Assembly: GCF_001412535.1 (NCBI RefSeq)
Contig: NZ_CP011774.1
Location: 2,351,501 to 2,415,500, forward strand
DNA from: Limnohabitans sp. 63ED37-2
GTDB taxonomy: Bacteria; Pseudomonadota; Gammaproteobacteria; Burkholderiales; Burkholderiaceae_C
Direction of reading: 5' to 3'
Length of the DNA: 64,000 nucleotides
The translations under genes were made by a program, and so were the position numbers. Below the pieces are notes generated by a model. The model made no database searches. It was not told the DNA's origin and saw nothing but the letters and a program-made list of their open reading frames with translations. This document shows, in pieces, positions 7,998 to 16,737 of this stretch (positions are counted from its first letter, which is position 1; each line of letters opens with the position of its first letter).

Positions 7998-9179
7998 ATG
8001 GCTCTTCCCCCTGACATTTGCATCCGTGGCGCTGGCATCGTGGGCCGCACCTTGGCTTTGCTGCTAGCCCGCGAGCGGCTGAACGTGGCCTTGGTCGACG
8101 TCCCTGCCCCCACGGCCACCCCTGACGTGCGTGCTTATTCACTCAACGGCGCGGCCAAGGCCTTGTTGCAAGACCTGCGCTGCTGGCCCGAAGCGCCTGC
8201 CGTCACGCCCGTGCACCAGATGCAGGTGTGGGGTGACGATGGTGGACAGCTCCACTTTGGCGCGGGTGACCATGGTGTGGGCGAACTCAATTGGATGGTG
8301 GACGTGCCGGTGCTGCAAGATCGCCTGGCCCAGGCCGTGCAGTTTCAGCCCCAGATTCAAGTGGTGCAGGCCCCCGTAGCCGCACCGCTCACGGTGGTGT
8401 GTGAAGGCCGCGCCAGCCAGACGCGGGCCGAGCTGGGCGTGGGCTTTGACATCACGCATTACGAACAACACGCTCTGGCCACCCGCCTGCTGTGCGAGCG
8501 GGCGCACGAAGGCATTGCCCGGCAATGGTTTGGCTGGAGCCACGCGCCCGGTCTGTCGCAGCCCCAAGCCGAAGTGCTGGCCCTGCTGCCCCTAGGCGGC
8601 GAAGGCGGGCGCGAGGTGGCGCTGGTGTGGTCGGTGCACCCGCTGCGGGCGCAAGAGCTCATGGGCCTGAGCGCCGAAGACTTTGCTGCAGCGCTGGCCG
8701 GGGCCTGTGGTCACGCTTTGGGCGGCATGCAGCTGTCGGCCGAGCGTGCGGTGTGGCCGCTGCAACTGGCCCGGGCTGAGCGCTGGATCGGCCCCATGCC
8801 GGGCCAAAACAAACAAGCCTTTGCATTGGCCGGTGACGCGGCCCATGCCCTGCACCCGCTGGCCGGTCAGGGCCTGAACGTGGGCCTGGGCGATGCGGCC
8901 GAGCTGGTGCGCGTGATCCGCGCCAAGGAATTTTGGCGGCCCCTCTACGACCCCAAACTGCTGCGCCGCTACGAACGTGCACGCCAAGCCGATGTGCAAG
9001 CCATGGGCCTGGTGACCGATGGCCTGCAGCGCTTGTTTGCTCAACCCGGACCGGTGTGGCAAAACTTGCGCAACTGGGGCATGCGCGGCTTTGACCGCAG
9101 CGGCCCGCTCAAACACTGGATGACACAACGCGCCATGGGCCAAAGTGCCCCGGCCGCCTCAACCAAGGCCACCCGCTGA
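7998..9179 (+). CDS. FAD-dependent UbiH/UbiF-family hydroxylase
   Basis: A 393-aa class A flavoprotein monooxygenase. CIRGAGIVGRTLALLLAR is the N-terminal dinucleotide fold (a GxGxxG variant), and GDAAHALHPLAGQGLNVGLGD is the C-terminal FAD/ribityl motif typical of the UbiH/UbiF/VisC group. It likely hydroxylates the ring in ubiquinone synthesis at the inner membrane, but sequence alone does not say which carbon. A TACAAT hexamer ends only seven bases before the ATG, so a very short leader is possible. It runs in tandem with the DsbC-like gene 32 bp downstream. Confidence 0.85.
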   Translation: MALPPDICIRGAGIVGRTLALLLARERLNVALVDVPAPTATPDVRAYSLNGAAKALLQDLRCWPEAPAVTPVHQMQVWGDDGGQLHFGAGDHGVGELNWMVDVPVLQDRLAQAVQFQPQIQVVQAPVAAPLTVVCEGRASQTRAELGVGFDITHYEQHALATRLLCERAHEGIARQWFGWSHAPGLSQPQAEVLALLPLGGEGGREVALVWSVHPLRAQELMGLSAEDFAAALAGACGHALGGMQLSAERAVWPLQLARAERWIGPMPGQNKQAFALAGDAAHALHPLAGQGLNVGLGDAAELVRVIRAKEFWRPLYDPKLLRRYERARQADVQAMGLVTDGLQRLFAQPGPVWQNLRNWGMRGFDRSGPLKHWMTQRAMGQSAPAASTKATR

Positions 9180-9211
9180 TCCGTCCTTTTTTTTCCCCGA
9201 AAGTCCTCTCC

Positions 9212-9928
9212 ATGAAGTTCCTTCTCTCCAAACTGGCGCTGATCGTGGCCACCACGGCCCTGTCGCTGGGCAGCGTGATGGCCCAGGAAGCGGCCATCCG
9301 CAAAAACCTGAGCGAACGCTTGCCCAACCTGCCCAAGATCGACGAGGTGAGCAAGACCCCGATGAACGGGTTGTTCGAGATCCGCATGGGCAACGAGGTG
9401 ATGTACAGCGATGCCACGGGCAACTTCCTGATTCAAGGCGCACTGATCGACGTCAAACAAAAGCGCAACCTGACCGAAGAGCGCATGGACAAACTCTCGG
9501 CCATCCCCTTTGACCAGTTGCCCATGAAGACCGCCTTCACCCAGGTGCGCGGCGACGGCAAACGCAAACTGGCCGTGTTTGCCGACCCCAACTGCGGTTA
9601 TTGCAAGCGTTTCGAAAAAGACCTGCAAAAACTGGACAACGTGACCATCTACCACTTCCTCTACCCCGTGCTGGGCGAGGACTCCAAGAACAAGTCCAAA
9701 AACATCTGGTGCGCCAAAGACAAGGCCAAGGTCTGGAACGACTGGATGATCAACGGCACGCTGCCCCCTGCCGCCAACTGCGACGCCTCGGCGGTGGACA
9801 CCATCGTGGCCTTTGGCCAGAAAAACCGCATCACCGGCACCCCTCTGCTCTTGTTTGCCGATGGCTCTCGTGTGCCCGGTGCCGTGCCCATGGCGCAAGT
9901 TGAAAAAATGCTCGCCGAGATCAAATGA
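9212..9928 (+). CDS. DsbC family thiol:disulfide interchange protein
   Basis: A 238-aa periplasmic protein. A signal peptide ends after VMA-Q near residue 25. An N-terminal dimerisation region follows (LPNLPKIDEVSKTPMNGLFEI), then a thioredoxin domain with the active-site motif CGYC in VFADPNCGYCKRF. The cis-proline loop is near ITGTPLL. DsbC isomerises wrong disulfides and is kept reduced by DsbD. Length and layout are standard for DsbC/DsbG. Its stop overlaps the start of the DUF3429 gene by 4 bp. Confidence 0.9.
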   Translation: MKFLLSKLALIVATTALSLGSVMAQEAAIRKNLSERLPNLPKIDEVSKTPMNGLFEIRMGNEVMYSDATGNFLIQGALIDVKQKRNLTEERMDKLSAIPFDQLPMKTAFTQVRGDGKRKLAVFADPNCGYCKRFEKDLQKLDNVTIYHFLYPVLGEDSKNKSKNIWCAKDKAKVWNDWMINGTLPPAANCDASAVDTIVAFGQKNRITGTPLLLFADGSRVPGAVPMAQVEKMLAEIK

Positions 9929-10392
9929 CAATCCCACAGAACCTCCCCATGACCGAAGACCCGACCTGGCGACTGATCCGTCGCCTGGGCTACGCCGGGC
10001 TGATTCCTTTTGTGTTTTTGGCCCTGTGCCTGTGGCTGGTGGGCCCCGAGCTGCACCCCTATGTGGCCCTGTCCATGCAAAGCTATGGCGCGGTGATCGT
10101 GTCGTTTCTGGGTGGTATCCACTGGGGTGTGGGTTTTCGCAATGCCTTGATCAGTCCCAACGCACCGCGCATCCACTTCACCTGGGGCGTGGCACCCTCT
10201 TTGCTGGCCTGGGTGGGCGTGATGATGCCCGCCTTCGCGGGCTTGCCCCTGCTGGGCTTTGTGCTGATCGGCTGCTATGTGATGGACCGCCGCACCTGGC
10301 CCGCCGCGGGCCTGGCCCCCTGGCTGCCCATGCGCCTGCAATTGACCACCGTGGCCAGCTTGAGCTGCTTTTTGGCCGCAGGTGCAACCTGA
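9925..10392 (+). CDS. DUF3429 domain-containing membrane protein
   Basis: A 155-aa protein with about four or five hydrophobic helices. The block SYGAVIVSFLGGIHWG is the core of DUF3429. No function is established for the family. Translation is probably coupled to the dsbC-like gene through the ATGA overlap; an in-frame ATG at 9949 is an alternative start. Confidence 0.82.
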   Translation: MTIPQNLPMTEDPTWRLIRRLGYAGLIPFVFLALCLWLVGPELHPYVALSMQSYGAVIVSFLGGIHWGVGFRNALISPNAPRIHFTWGVAPSLLAWVGVMMPAFAGLPLLGFVLIGCYVMDRRTWPAAGLAPWLPMRLQLTTVASLSCFLAAGAT

Positions 10393-10404
10393 GTCACAAC
10401 ACAC

Positions 10405-12189
10405 ATGACCGCCATCCACTACACCATTGAAGCCGCTGACCTGCATGCCCACCTGTTTCGGGTCACGATCACTGTCGCGCAACCCGCAGCGCAGCAAACC
10501 GTGTCGCTGCCGGTGTGGATTCCGGGCAGTTATTTGGTACGCGAGTTTTCCAAAAACCTGCAAAACCTGAGCGCCAAACAAGGCCGACGCAGCCTGCCCA
10601 CCCAGCAGCAAGACAAATGCAGCTGGACGATCGCGTGCAAGAGTGATCAGCCCCTGGTGCTGAGTTACGAGGTCTATGCCTTTGACAATTCGGTGCGCAC
10701 CGCCTGGCTGGACAGCCAACGCGGTTTCTTCAATGGCACCAGCCTGTGCCTGCGGGTGCACGGACAAGAACAGGCGCCACACCAGTTGCAGCTGCCACCT
10801 GTCAAAAGCCAGCCCACCTGGCAGGCCGCCACAGGCCTCACACCCATCAAAACCAACAAAAAAGGCTTTGGCCTGTACCAAGCCGCCCACTACGACGAGC
10901 TGGTCGATTGCCCGGTGGAGCTGGGCCCGTTTTGGAGTGGCAGCTTCAACGCCTGCGGCGTGCCGCATCGCTTTGTGGTGGCCGGAGCCCTGCCCTCTTT
11001 TGACGGCGAACGCCTGCTGGCCGACACACAAAAGATCTGCGAGGCCGCCATCCACTTTTGGCACGGGCCAGGCAAAGCTGCAGGCAAAAAAGCGCCGCAC
11101 AAAAACTACCTGTTCATGCTCAACGCAGTACACGACGGCTATGGCGGGCTGGAGCACCGAAACAGCACAGCGTTGATTTGCAAACGCGATGATTTGCCGC
11201 GCCACAACAGCCTGTCTGCCAGCCCCCGAAAATCAGAGGGCTACACCACACTGCTGGGCCTGATCAGCCACGAATACTTCCACACCTGGAACGTCAAGCA
11301 GCTGCGCCCCGATGCCTTTGCCCGCTACGACTACAGCCAGGAAAACTACACGCAGTTGCTGTGGTTCTTTGAAGGCTTCACCAGCTATTACGACGACATC
11401 TTGCTGCGCCGTGCAGGGCTGATCGACGACGCCACTTACATCGAGCTGGTGGGCAAAACCATCGCACAAGTGCAGCAAACACCCGGGCGCCATGTGCAAA
11501 GCGTGGCGCAGGCGAGCTTCGACGCCTGGGTCAAGTACTACCGCCAAGACGAGAACACCGCCAACGCCACTGTGAGTTACTACACCAAGGGCTCGCTCGT
11601 GGCTTTGTGCTTGGACCTGACGCTGCGCCGCGAATTCAAAACCGAGGGCCACACGCTTGACACCGTGATGCGCGGCCTTTGGAAGCGCTGCAAGGCTGGC
11701 CCCATGCGCGAGCAGGACCTGCTGGACGAATTGCGCGCCGTGACCGGCCGCAGTTGGGCGGGCGAGATCCAGCGCTGGGCGCACAGCACACAAGAGCTGC
11801 CGCTGCGCGAGCTGCTCACGGCGCATGGCATCACGGTGGAGGCGGAGACCTCGGCCATGGCGCAGCGCCTGGGCCTGCGCGTGAGCGAGGCTGTTGGGAG
11901 TGTGCAGGTCAAAGTGGTGCTGCGCGGCAGCGCCGCCGAAGCGGCGGGCCTGGCTGCTGGCGACGAATGGCTGGGTTTGGATGTGGGTGCCAAAGGCCGA
12001 GGCGGCAGCTGGCGTCTGGGCAAGCTCGACGAACTGCCCGCCTTGCTGGGCAAAGAGCGCCAATTGACAGCGCTCGTCTCGCGTGACAAACGGCTGCTGC
12101 GCTTACCGCTCACGGTGCCTGCGCAAGCAAGCCACTGGCTGCTGCGCGTGCCCAAGGAACGCGCGGCCCATCAGTGGCCTGCGGCCTGA
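10405..12189 (+). CDS. M61 family metallopeptidase with PDZ domain
   Basis: A 594-aa glycyl-aminopeptidase-like enzyme. An N-terminal beta-rich domain covers about residues 1-170. The catalytic zinc site HEYFH is followed by TWNVKQLRP, and the third zinc ligand lies in WFFEGFTSYY. A C-terminal PDZ-like region (about residues 485-550) contains VVLRGSAAEAAGLAAGDEWLGL. I see no signal peptide, so a cytoplasmic role is likely, although relatives vary. It starts 12 bp after the DUF3429 stop and may be in the same transcript. Confidence 0.9.
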   Translation: MTAIHYTIEAADLHAHLFRVTITVAQPAAQQTVSLPVWIPGSYLVREFSKNLQNLSAKQGRRSLPTQQQDKCSWTIACKSDQPLVLSYEVYAFDNSVRTAWLDSQRGFFNGTSLCLRVHGQEQAPHQLQLPPVKSQPTWQAATGLTPIKTNKKGFGLYQAAHYDELVDCPVELGPFWSGSFNACGVPHRFVVAGALPSFDGERLLADTQKICEAAIHFWHGPGKAAGKKAPHKNYLFMLNAVHDGYGGLEHRNSTALICKRDDLPRHNSLSASPRKSEGYTTLLGLISHEYFHTWNVKQLRPDAFARYDYSQENYTQLLWFFEGFTSYYDDILLRRAGLIDDATYIELVGKTIAQVQQTPGRHVQSVAQASFDAWVKYYRQDENTANATVSYYTKGSLVALCLDLTLRREFKTEGHTLDTVMRGLWKRCKAGPMREQDLLDELRAVTGRSWAGEIQRWAHSTQELPLRELLTAHGITVEAETSAMAQRLGLRVSEAVGSVQVKVVLRGSAAEAAGLAAGDEWLGLDVGAKGRGGSWRLGKLDELPALLGKERQLTALVSRDKRLLRLPLTVPAQASHWLLRVPKERAAHQWPAA

Positions 12190-12190
12190 T

Positions 12191-13495
12191 TCACTTGCCG
12201 CGCAAGTCCACCACGCGTTTGGCCTTGCCCTGGCTGCGCTCGACGCCGCCTTCGGGCTTGAGCTCGATGGCCACACTCGATCCAATGTAGACCTTGATCT
12301 CGTGCTGCAGCTGCTTGGCGGCCGCACGGGCTTCGAGGCTTTCGGGGGACACGCCGGGCTTGGTCTCGATCAGCACTTTGAGGTCGTCCATCGGGCCTTC
12401 GCGGGTCAGCACGCACTGGTAGTGCGGGGCCAGCTCAGCGCGTTTGAGGATCAGCTCTTCGATCTGGCTGGGGAACACGTTCACACCGCGGATGATCATC
12501 ATGTCGTCGCTGCGGCCCGTGACCTTTTCCATGCGGCGCATGCTCGGGCGTGCCGTGCCCGGCAACAAGCGCGTGAGGTCGCGCGTGCGGTAACGGATGA
12601 TGGGCAGCGCTTCTTTGGTGAGGCTGGTGAAGACCAGCTCGCCCATCTCGCCGTCGGCCACTGACTCGCCGGTTTCGGGGTGGATGATCTCGGGGTAAAA
12701 ATGGTCTTCCCAGATGGTCGGGCCGTCTTTGGTGTCGATGCACTCGCTGGCCACACCGGGCCCCATCACTTCGGACAGGCCGTAAATGTCGACGGCGTCA
12801 ATGTTCATGCGCTTTTCGATCGCGGAGCGCATGTCGTTGGTCCAGGGCTCGGCACCGAAGATGCCGATGCGCAGTGAACTGGTTTTGGGGTCGATGCCTT
12901 GGCGCTCAAATTCATCGGCAATGGCCAGCATGTAGCTGGGCGTGACCATGATGATATTGGACTTGAAATCCTGAATCAGCTGCACTTGACGCTCTGTCTG
13001 ACCACCACCAAAAGGCACCACCGTCAGGCCCAGTTTTTCGGCGCCGTAGTGCGCACCCATACCGCCAGTGAACAAGCCGTAGCCGTAGCTGATGTGCACC
13101 ATGTCACCCGGCTTGGCGCCGCCTGCGCGGATGCTGCGAGCCACCACAGTCGACCAGGTGTCGATGTCTTTGAGGGTGTAGCCCACCACCGTGGGTTTGC
13201 CGGTGGTGCCGCTGGAGGCGTGGATGCGGGCGCATTGCTCGCGCGGCACGGCGAACATGCCAAAGGGGTAACTGTCGCGCAGGTCCGACTTGGTGGTGAA
13301 GGGGAACTTAGCGATGTCGGCCAGCGTCTTGCAATCGTCCGGGTGCACGCCTGCCGCATCGAACTTGGCGCGGTACACAGGCGAGTTGGCATAGGCGTGC
13401 TGCAGGGTTTGCTGCAGGCGCTTGAGCTGCAGGCTGCGCATTTCGTCGATGCTGGCCTTTTCAATCGGCTCCAGGGGGAAGGCTTTTTGGCTCAT
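12191..13495 (-). CDS. paaK: Phenylacetate-CoA ligase
   Basis: A 434-aa AMP-forming ligase that makes phenylacetyl-CoA, the first step of aerobic phenylacetate degradation. The phosphate-binding loop ASSGTTGKPTVVGY, DIYGLSEVMGPG and the C-terminal GRSDDMMIIRGVNVFPSQIE are diagnostic of PaaK. Length is standard. It is the last gene of paaG-paaI-paaK on the minus strand, 60 bp after paaI with a hairpin in the gap. The paaABCDE epoxidase genes are not in the window. Confidence 0.95.
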   Translation of the reverse strand: MSQKAFPLEPIEKASIDEMRSLQLKRLQQTLQHAYANSPVYRAKFDAAGVHPDDCKTLADIAKFPFTTKSDLRDSYPFGMFAVPREQCARIHASSGTTGKPTVVGYTLKDIDTWSTVVARSIRAGGAKPGDMVHISYGYGLFTGGMGAHYGAEKLGLTVVPFGGGQTERQVQLIQDFKSNIIMVTPSYMLAIADEFERQGIDPKTSSLRIGIFGAEPWTNDMRSAIEKRMNIDAVDIYGLSEVMGPGVASECIDTKDGPTIWEDHFYPEIIHPETGESVADGEMGELVFTSLTKEALPIIRYRTRDLTRLLPGTARPSMRRMEKVTGRSDDMMIIRGVNVFPSQIEELILKRAELAPHYQCVLTREGPMDDLKVLIETKPGVSPESLEARAAAKQLQHEIKVYIGSSVAIELKPEGGVERSQGKAKRVVDLRGK

Positions 13496-13518
13496 TCAAA
13501 ACTCCACTTGATCAGCTT

Positions 13519-13542
13519 GGGACAGGGCTGAAGACCTGTCCC
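13519..13542. repeat. Intercistronic hairpin between paaI and paaK
   Basis: GGGACAGG (13519-13526) pairs perfectly with CCTGTCCC (13535-13542) across an 8-nt loop. There is no U tract on the minus strand, so simple termination is unlikely. The sequence resembles REP-type GGGACAG hairpins seen in other proteobacteria and could instead stabilise or partly attenuate the paa mRNA. Confidence 0.45.
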
Positions 13543-13555
13543 CCCATTCATTGAT

Positions 13556-13990
13556 TTATTCCGGCACCACGGTGCCCGCAATTTGTGCACTCTTGCCGCG
13601 GAACATGGCGATCACTTCACCGTTCTGGTTGGTGACTCTCATGTCGTAGATGCCATGGCGTCCGCTCAGGGTCTGCTCGAGGCCTTCGCAGGTCAGCACA
13701 TCACCCAACTTACCGGGCTTCAGAAACTCGATGCTGCAACCCGCGGCCACCGCATTCTTGTTGTAGCTGTTGCAGGCAAAAGCAAACGTCGAATCAGCCA
13801 GCGTGAAGATGAAGCCGCCGTGGCAAATTTGGTGACCGTTCAGGTGCAGCGCCTTCACCGTCATGCGCATCAGGGCGCGACCGGGCTCGCAGGCGAGCAG
13901 TTCCATGCCCATGGTGTCTTTGGACGCCACGTCGACGGCGAACATGGTCTCGCCCACCAAACGGGCCAGTGCTTGGGGGTCGCTCATCAT
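13556..13990 (-). CDS. paaI: Hydroxyphenylacetyl-CoA thioesterase
   Basis: A 144-aa hotdog-fold thioesterase. CHGGFIFTLADSTFAFACNS is the PaaI signature, including the HGG turn and the catalytic-region Asp. PaaI hydrolyses dead-end CoA esters and relieves CoA trapping in the phenylacetate pathway. The frame is open far upstream, but the start belongs at the tandem ATG (13990/13987), which overlaps the paaG stop. Confidence 0.93.
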   Translation of the reverse strand: MMSDPQALARLVGETMFAVDVASKDTMGMELLACEPGRALMRMTVKALHLNGHQICHGGFIFTLADSTFAFACNSYNKNAVAAGCSIEFLKPGKLGDVLTCEGLEQTLSGRHGIYDMRVTNQNGEVIAMFRGKSAQIAGTVVPE

Positions 13991-14787
13991 TCGCCTTTGA
14001 ATTGGGGACTGCGTTTTTCGAGGAAGGCTTGAACGCCTTCGAAGTAATCGTGCGTGCGGCCCAGGGCCGACTGGGTGTCGCGCTCCGTGTCCAGGTGCTC
14101 GGACAGGGTTCGGGTGGTGGCCGATTGGAGCAAGGCGCGGGTGGCGACCAGGGCTTTGGTGGGCATGTTGGCCAGGCGCTCGGCCAGAGCCAAGGCGCTG
14201 GCCAGCGGGTCTTCTGCCACGTCCCAAATCATGCCCCAGTCCTTGGCCTGTTGGGCGGCCAGCTTGTCGCCCGTCATGGCCAGCGCCATGGCGCGGGCCA
14301 GGCCCAGTCTCTCGACCAGCAACCAGCTGCCTCCTGCATCGGGGATCAAACCAATTTTGCTGAACGCCTGAATGAAGCTGGCGCCCGGCGCAGCAATCGC
14401 GATGTCGCAGGCCATGACCATGGACGCGCCCGCGCCTGCGGCCACGCCATTGACAGCGGCAATGGTGGGCATGCGCAGCGACTGCAGACGCCGCGTGCTG
14501 GGGTTAAAGGCCTGGTCGATGATGGGGCCGGGGTCGGCACGTTCGACCTGGTTGGGGCCAGGGGTGAAATCAAAATCAGACAGATCGGCCCCGGCACAAA
14601 AGCCTCGGCCAGCGCCCGTGATGACGGCGGCACGGATGGCCGGATTGGCCTCGGCCTGATCGAGCACAGCCCACAGATCATGGTGCATGGCACGGGTGAA
14701 ACTGTTGAGGGCTTGTGGGCGATTGAGGGTGATCAGCGCCACGGCGCCTCGCGCTTCGTACAGCACCGTTGCAGTCGATTCGGTCAT
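13987..14787 (-). CDS. paaG: 2-(1,2-epoxy-1,2-dihydrophenyl)acetyl-CoA isomerase
   Basis: A 266-aa crotonase-fold isomerase that converts the ring epoxide of phenylacetyl-CoA to an oxepin. FCAGADLSDFDF gives the oxyanion hole. The catalytic aspartate sits in GLIPDAGGSWLL, as expected for PaaG, while the hydratase glutamates are absent (AAGAGAS). It is the first gene of paaG-paaI-paaK and lies 33 bp downstream of a PaaR-like operator. Confidence 0.9.
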   Translation of the reverse strand: MTESTATVLYEARGAVALITLNRPQALNSFTRAMHHDLWAVLDQAEANPAIRAAVITGAGRGFCAGADLSDFDFTPGPNQVERADPGPIIDQAFNPSTRRLQSLRMPTIAAVNGVAAGAGASMVMACDIAIAAPGASFIQAFSKIGLIPDAGGSWLLVERLGLARAMALAMTGDKLAAQQAKDWGMIWDVAEDPLASALALAERLANMPTKALVATRALLQSATTRTLSEHLDTERDTQSALGRTHDYFEGVQAFLEKRSPQFKGE

Positions 14788-14820
14788 TTGGGGTCTCCTG
14801 AATGCAGCACTGTACCATTA

Positions 14821-14838
14821 ACCGACCGTACGGTTGGT
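14821..14838. promoter_or_regulatory. PaaR-like operator
   Basis: ACCGACCGTACGGTTGGT is an 18-bp dyad with a single mismatched pair. It resembles the ACCGACCG-type sites of the TetR-family phenylacetate repressor PaaR in Burkholderiales. It stands 33 bp upstream of paaG. No paaR gene is visible in the window, so the regulator would act from elsewhere. Confidence 0.6.
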
Positions 14839-14961
14839 GAATGTTTTCCCTAGTGTTTTACCCGTGTTGGCCCCAGCCATGCCCAGCGCCAGAGCGACAG
14901 CTTCAGCTCAGTTGGCGTGGTTATAGTCTCATATTGATTTGACCCACTGCTGGAGAAAACC

Positions 14962-15740
14962 TTGAGCTACGAAAACATCGAAGTCCGCACCGAAGCCGGC
15001 CAAGTTGGCATCATCACCCTCAACCGCCCCAAAGCGCTGAACGCCCTGAACGGCGCTTTGATGGACGAGTTGGGCTTGGCGCTCAAGGCTTTTGACGCCG
15101 ACGAGGCCATTGGCTGCATCGTCATCACCGGCAGCGAAAAGGCTTTTGCGGCGGGTGCCGACATCTCGGCCATGGCCAAGTTCAACTTCCATGAGGTCTA
15201 CAAAAACGACTTCATCACCCGCAATTGGGAAACCATCCGCAGCATCCGCAAGCCTGTGATCGCGGCGGTCAGCGGCTTTGCTCTGGGGGGGGCTGCGAGC
15301 TGGCCATGATGTGCGACTTCATCATCGCCGCCGATAACGCCAAGTTTGGTCAACCCGAAATCAAGATTGGCATCATCCCTGGTGCCGGCGGCACGCAGCG
15401 CCTGCCGCGTGCCATGGGCAAGTCCAAAGCCATGGACTTGGTGCTGACGGGCCGCATGATGGACGCCGCCGAGGCCGAGCGTGGCGGCTTGGTCAGCCGC
15501 GTGGTGCCTTTGGACAAGTTGATGGAAGAAACATTGGGCGCTGCCCTGATGATTTGTGGCTACGGCCAACTGGCGACCATGGCGGCCAAGGAAAGCGTAA
15601 ACCGTGCCTTTGAAAGCGGGCTGAGTGATGGTGTGATGTTCGAGCGCCGCTTGTTCCACGGTTTGTTTGCTACTGCCGATCAAAAAGAAGGCATGGACGC
15701 GTTTTTGAACAAACGCGCACCCAAGTTCATCAACGGCTGA
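14962..15740 (+). pseudogene. paaF: Enoyl-CoA hydratase (PaaF-like), interrupted by a frameshift
   Basis: Two frames together encode one 259-aa crotonase. The first (14962 to about 15290) carries ITLNRPKALNALN and FAAGADISAM. The second (about 15293-15740) carries the block CELAMMCD with the first catalytic Glu, then GQPEIKIGIIPGAGGTQRL with the second. The break lies in a run of eight G at 15285-15292; nine would restore the expected LGGGCEL. Translation starts at TTG (14962) with GGAGA upstream. If intact it would hydrate 2,3-dehydroadipyl-CoA in the phenylacetate route or act in beta-oxidation. Sequencing error, true mutation or slippage cannot be told apart here. Confidence 0.8.
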
Positions 15741-15776
15741 TTGACCGGAAACGACCCGGCAAGCCGACGCTAGCGG

Positions 15777-16667
15777 TCAGCCGGGTGGTGTCAACAACTC
15801 AGGCTGCCAGACGAGCCGCTCTGGAGCGCTGAAGCACAAGAAGCGCTTGTTGGTGGCGCGGCCGATGGCACACAAGCCCAAGCGTTTGGCGACATCCAGG
15901 CCCATTTGGGTGATGCCGCTGCGCGACACCACCACAGGCACACCCATCTGTGCCGATTTGATGACCATCTCGCTGGTCAAGCGACCGGTGGTGTAGAACA
16001 CCTTGTCTTGGGCGCTCACGTCGTGCATCCACATCCAACCCGCGATGGTGTCCACCGCGTTGTGACGGCCCACGTCTTCGACGAACTTCAACATTTCCTC
16101 GCCCTGAAACAAGGCGCAACCATGCACCGAGCCGGATGACTTGTAGGTGGTTTCTTGCAAGCGGATGGCGTTGACCAAACCATAGAGCTGGCTTTGGGTA
16201 ATTTGCGCGGGTGGCAATTCGATCTCGTCGATGTGCGCCATCAAATCACCGAACACGCTGCCCTGCCCGCACCCCGTGGTCACCACACGCTCGGCGCTGC
16301 GCTCAATGACCACCTGGGCGTTGGCGCGGGTTTTGACGGCGGCCACACCGGGCACGCCCACTTCGCCTTCGCCAATCGTCCAATCTACCGTGATGGATTC
16401 GATTTGGTCCACCGAGTCGATGAGGCGCTGGTTGCGCAAGAAGCCCAGCACCAGCCACTCGGGCTCGGCACCCAACGTCATCAGGGTGACCAGCTCTTTT
16501 TTGTCCAGGTAAATCGTGAGTGCCCGTTCGGCGGGGATTTGTGTCTCGGAGACTTCACCGAATTCGTTGGTCACGGTCACGCTGCGCGTGAGGGGCGCAC
16601 GCGCTCGGGTGAGGTGGGGCTTGGGCAGGGCCGAAGCGGCCTCGGGGACATTCAAAACAGCAGACAT
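15777..16667 (-). CDS. fdhD: Formate dehydrogenase accessory sulfurtransferase FdhD
   Basis: A 296-aa protein that passes sulfur to the bis-MGD cofactor, which is needed for formate dehydrogenase activity. Family blocks are TIYLDKKELVTLMTLG, EWLVLGFLRNQ, VEDVGRHNAVDTIAGW and SEMVIKSAQMGVPVVVSRS. The flexible loop that carries a CxxC pair in E. coli FdhD reads TTGCGQGSVFGDL here, so only the first cysteine is kept. It is the last gene of the formate dehydrogenase cluster, behind a terminator. Confidence 0.93.
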   Translation of the reverse strand: MSAVLNVPEAASALPKPHLTRARAPLTRSVTVTNEFGEVSETQIPAERALTIYLDKKELVTLMTLGAEPEWLVLGFLRNQRLIDSVDQIESITVDWTIGEGEVGVPGVAAVKTRANAQVVIERSAERVVTTGCGQGSVFGDLMAHIDEIELPPAQITQSQLYGLVNAIRLQETTYKSSGSVHGCALFQGEEMLKFVEDVGRHNAVDTIAGWMWMHDVSAQDKVFYTTGRLTSEMVIKSAQMGVPVVVSRSGITQMGLDVAKRLGLCAIGRATNKRFLCFSAPERLVWQPELLTPPG

Positions 16668-16683
16668 GGCTTGAGCCTAACGT

Positions 16684-16716
16684 AAAAATCCCCCGCCGTT
16701 GCCGACGGGGGATTTT
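16684..16716 (-). terminator. Intrinsic terminator after the formate dehydrogenase operon
   Basis: AAAATCCCCCG (16685-16695) and CGGGGGATTTT (16706-16716) form a perfect 11-bp stem with a 10-nt loop. On the minus strand the stem ends in a T run. It follows the Ala-rich protein gene and separates it from fdhD, which may therefore rely on read-through or its own promoter. Confidence 0.85.
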
Positions 16717-16737
16717 GCAGTGGGGTGCAAAAAAGGA

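Noticed and set aside
15742..15779. TGACCG/CGGTCA dyad between paaF and fdhD as a bidirectional terminator
   Set aside because: The stem is 6 bp with a 26-nt loop and no T tract on either strand.
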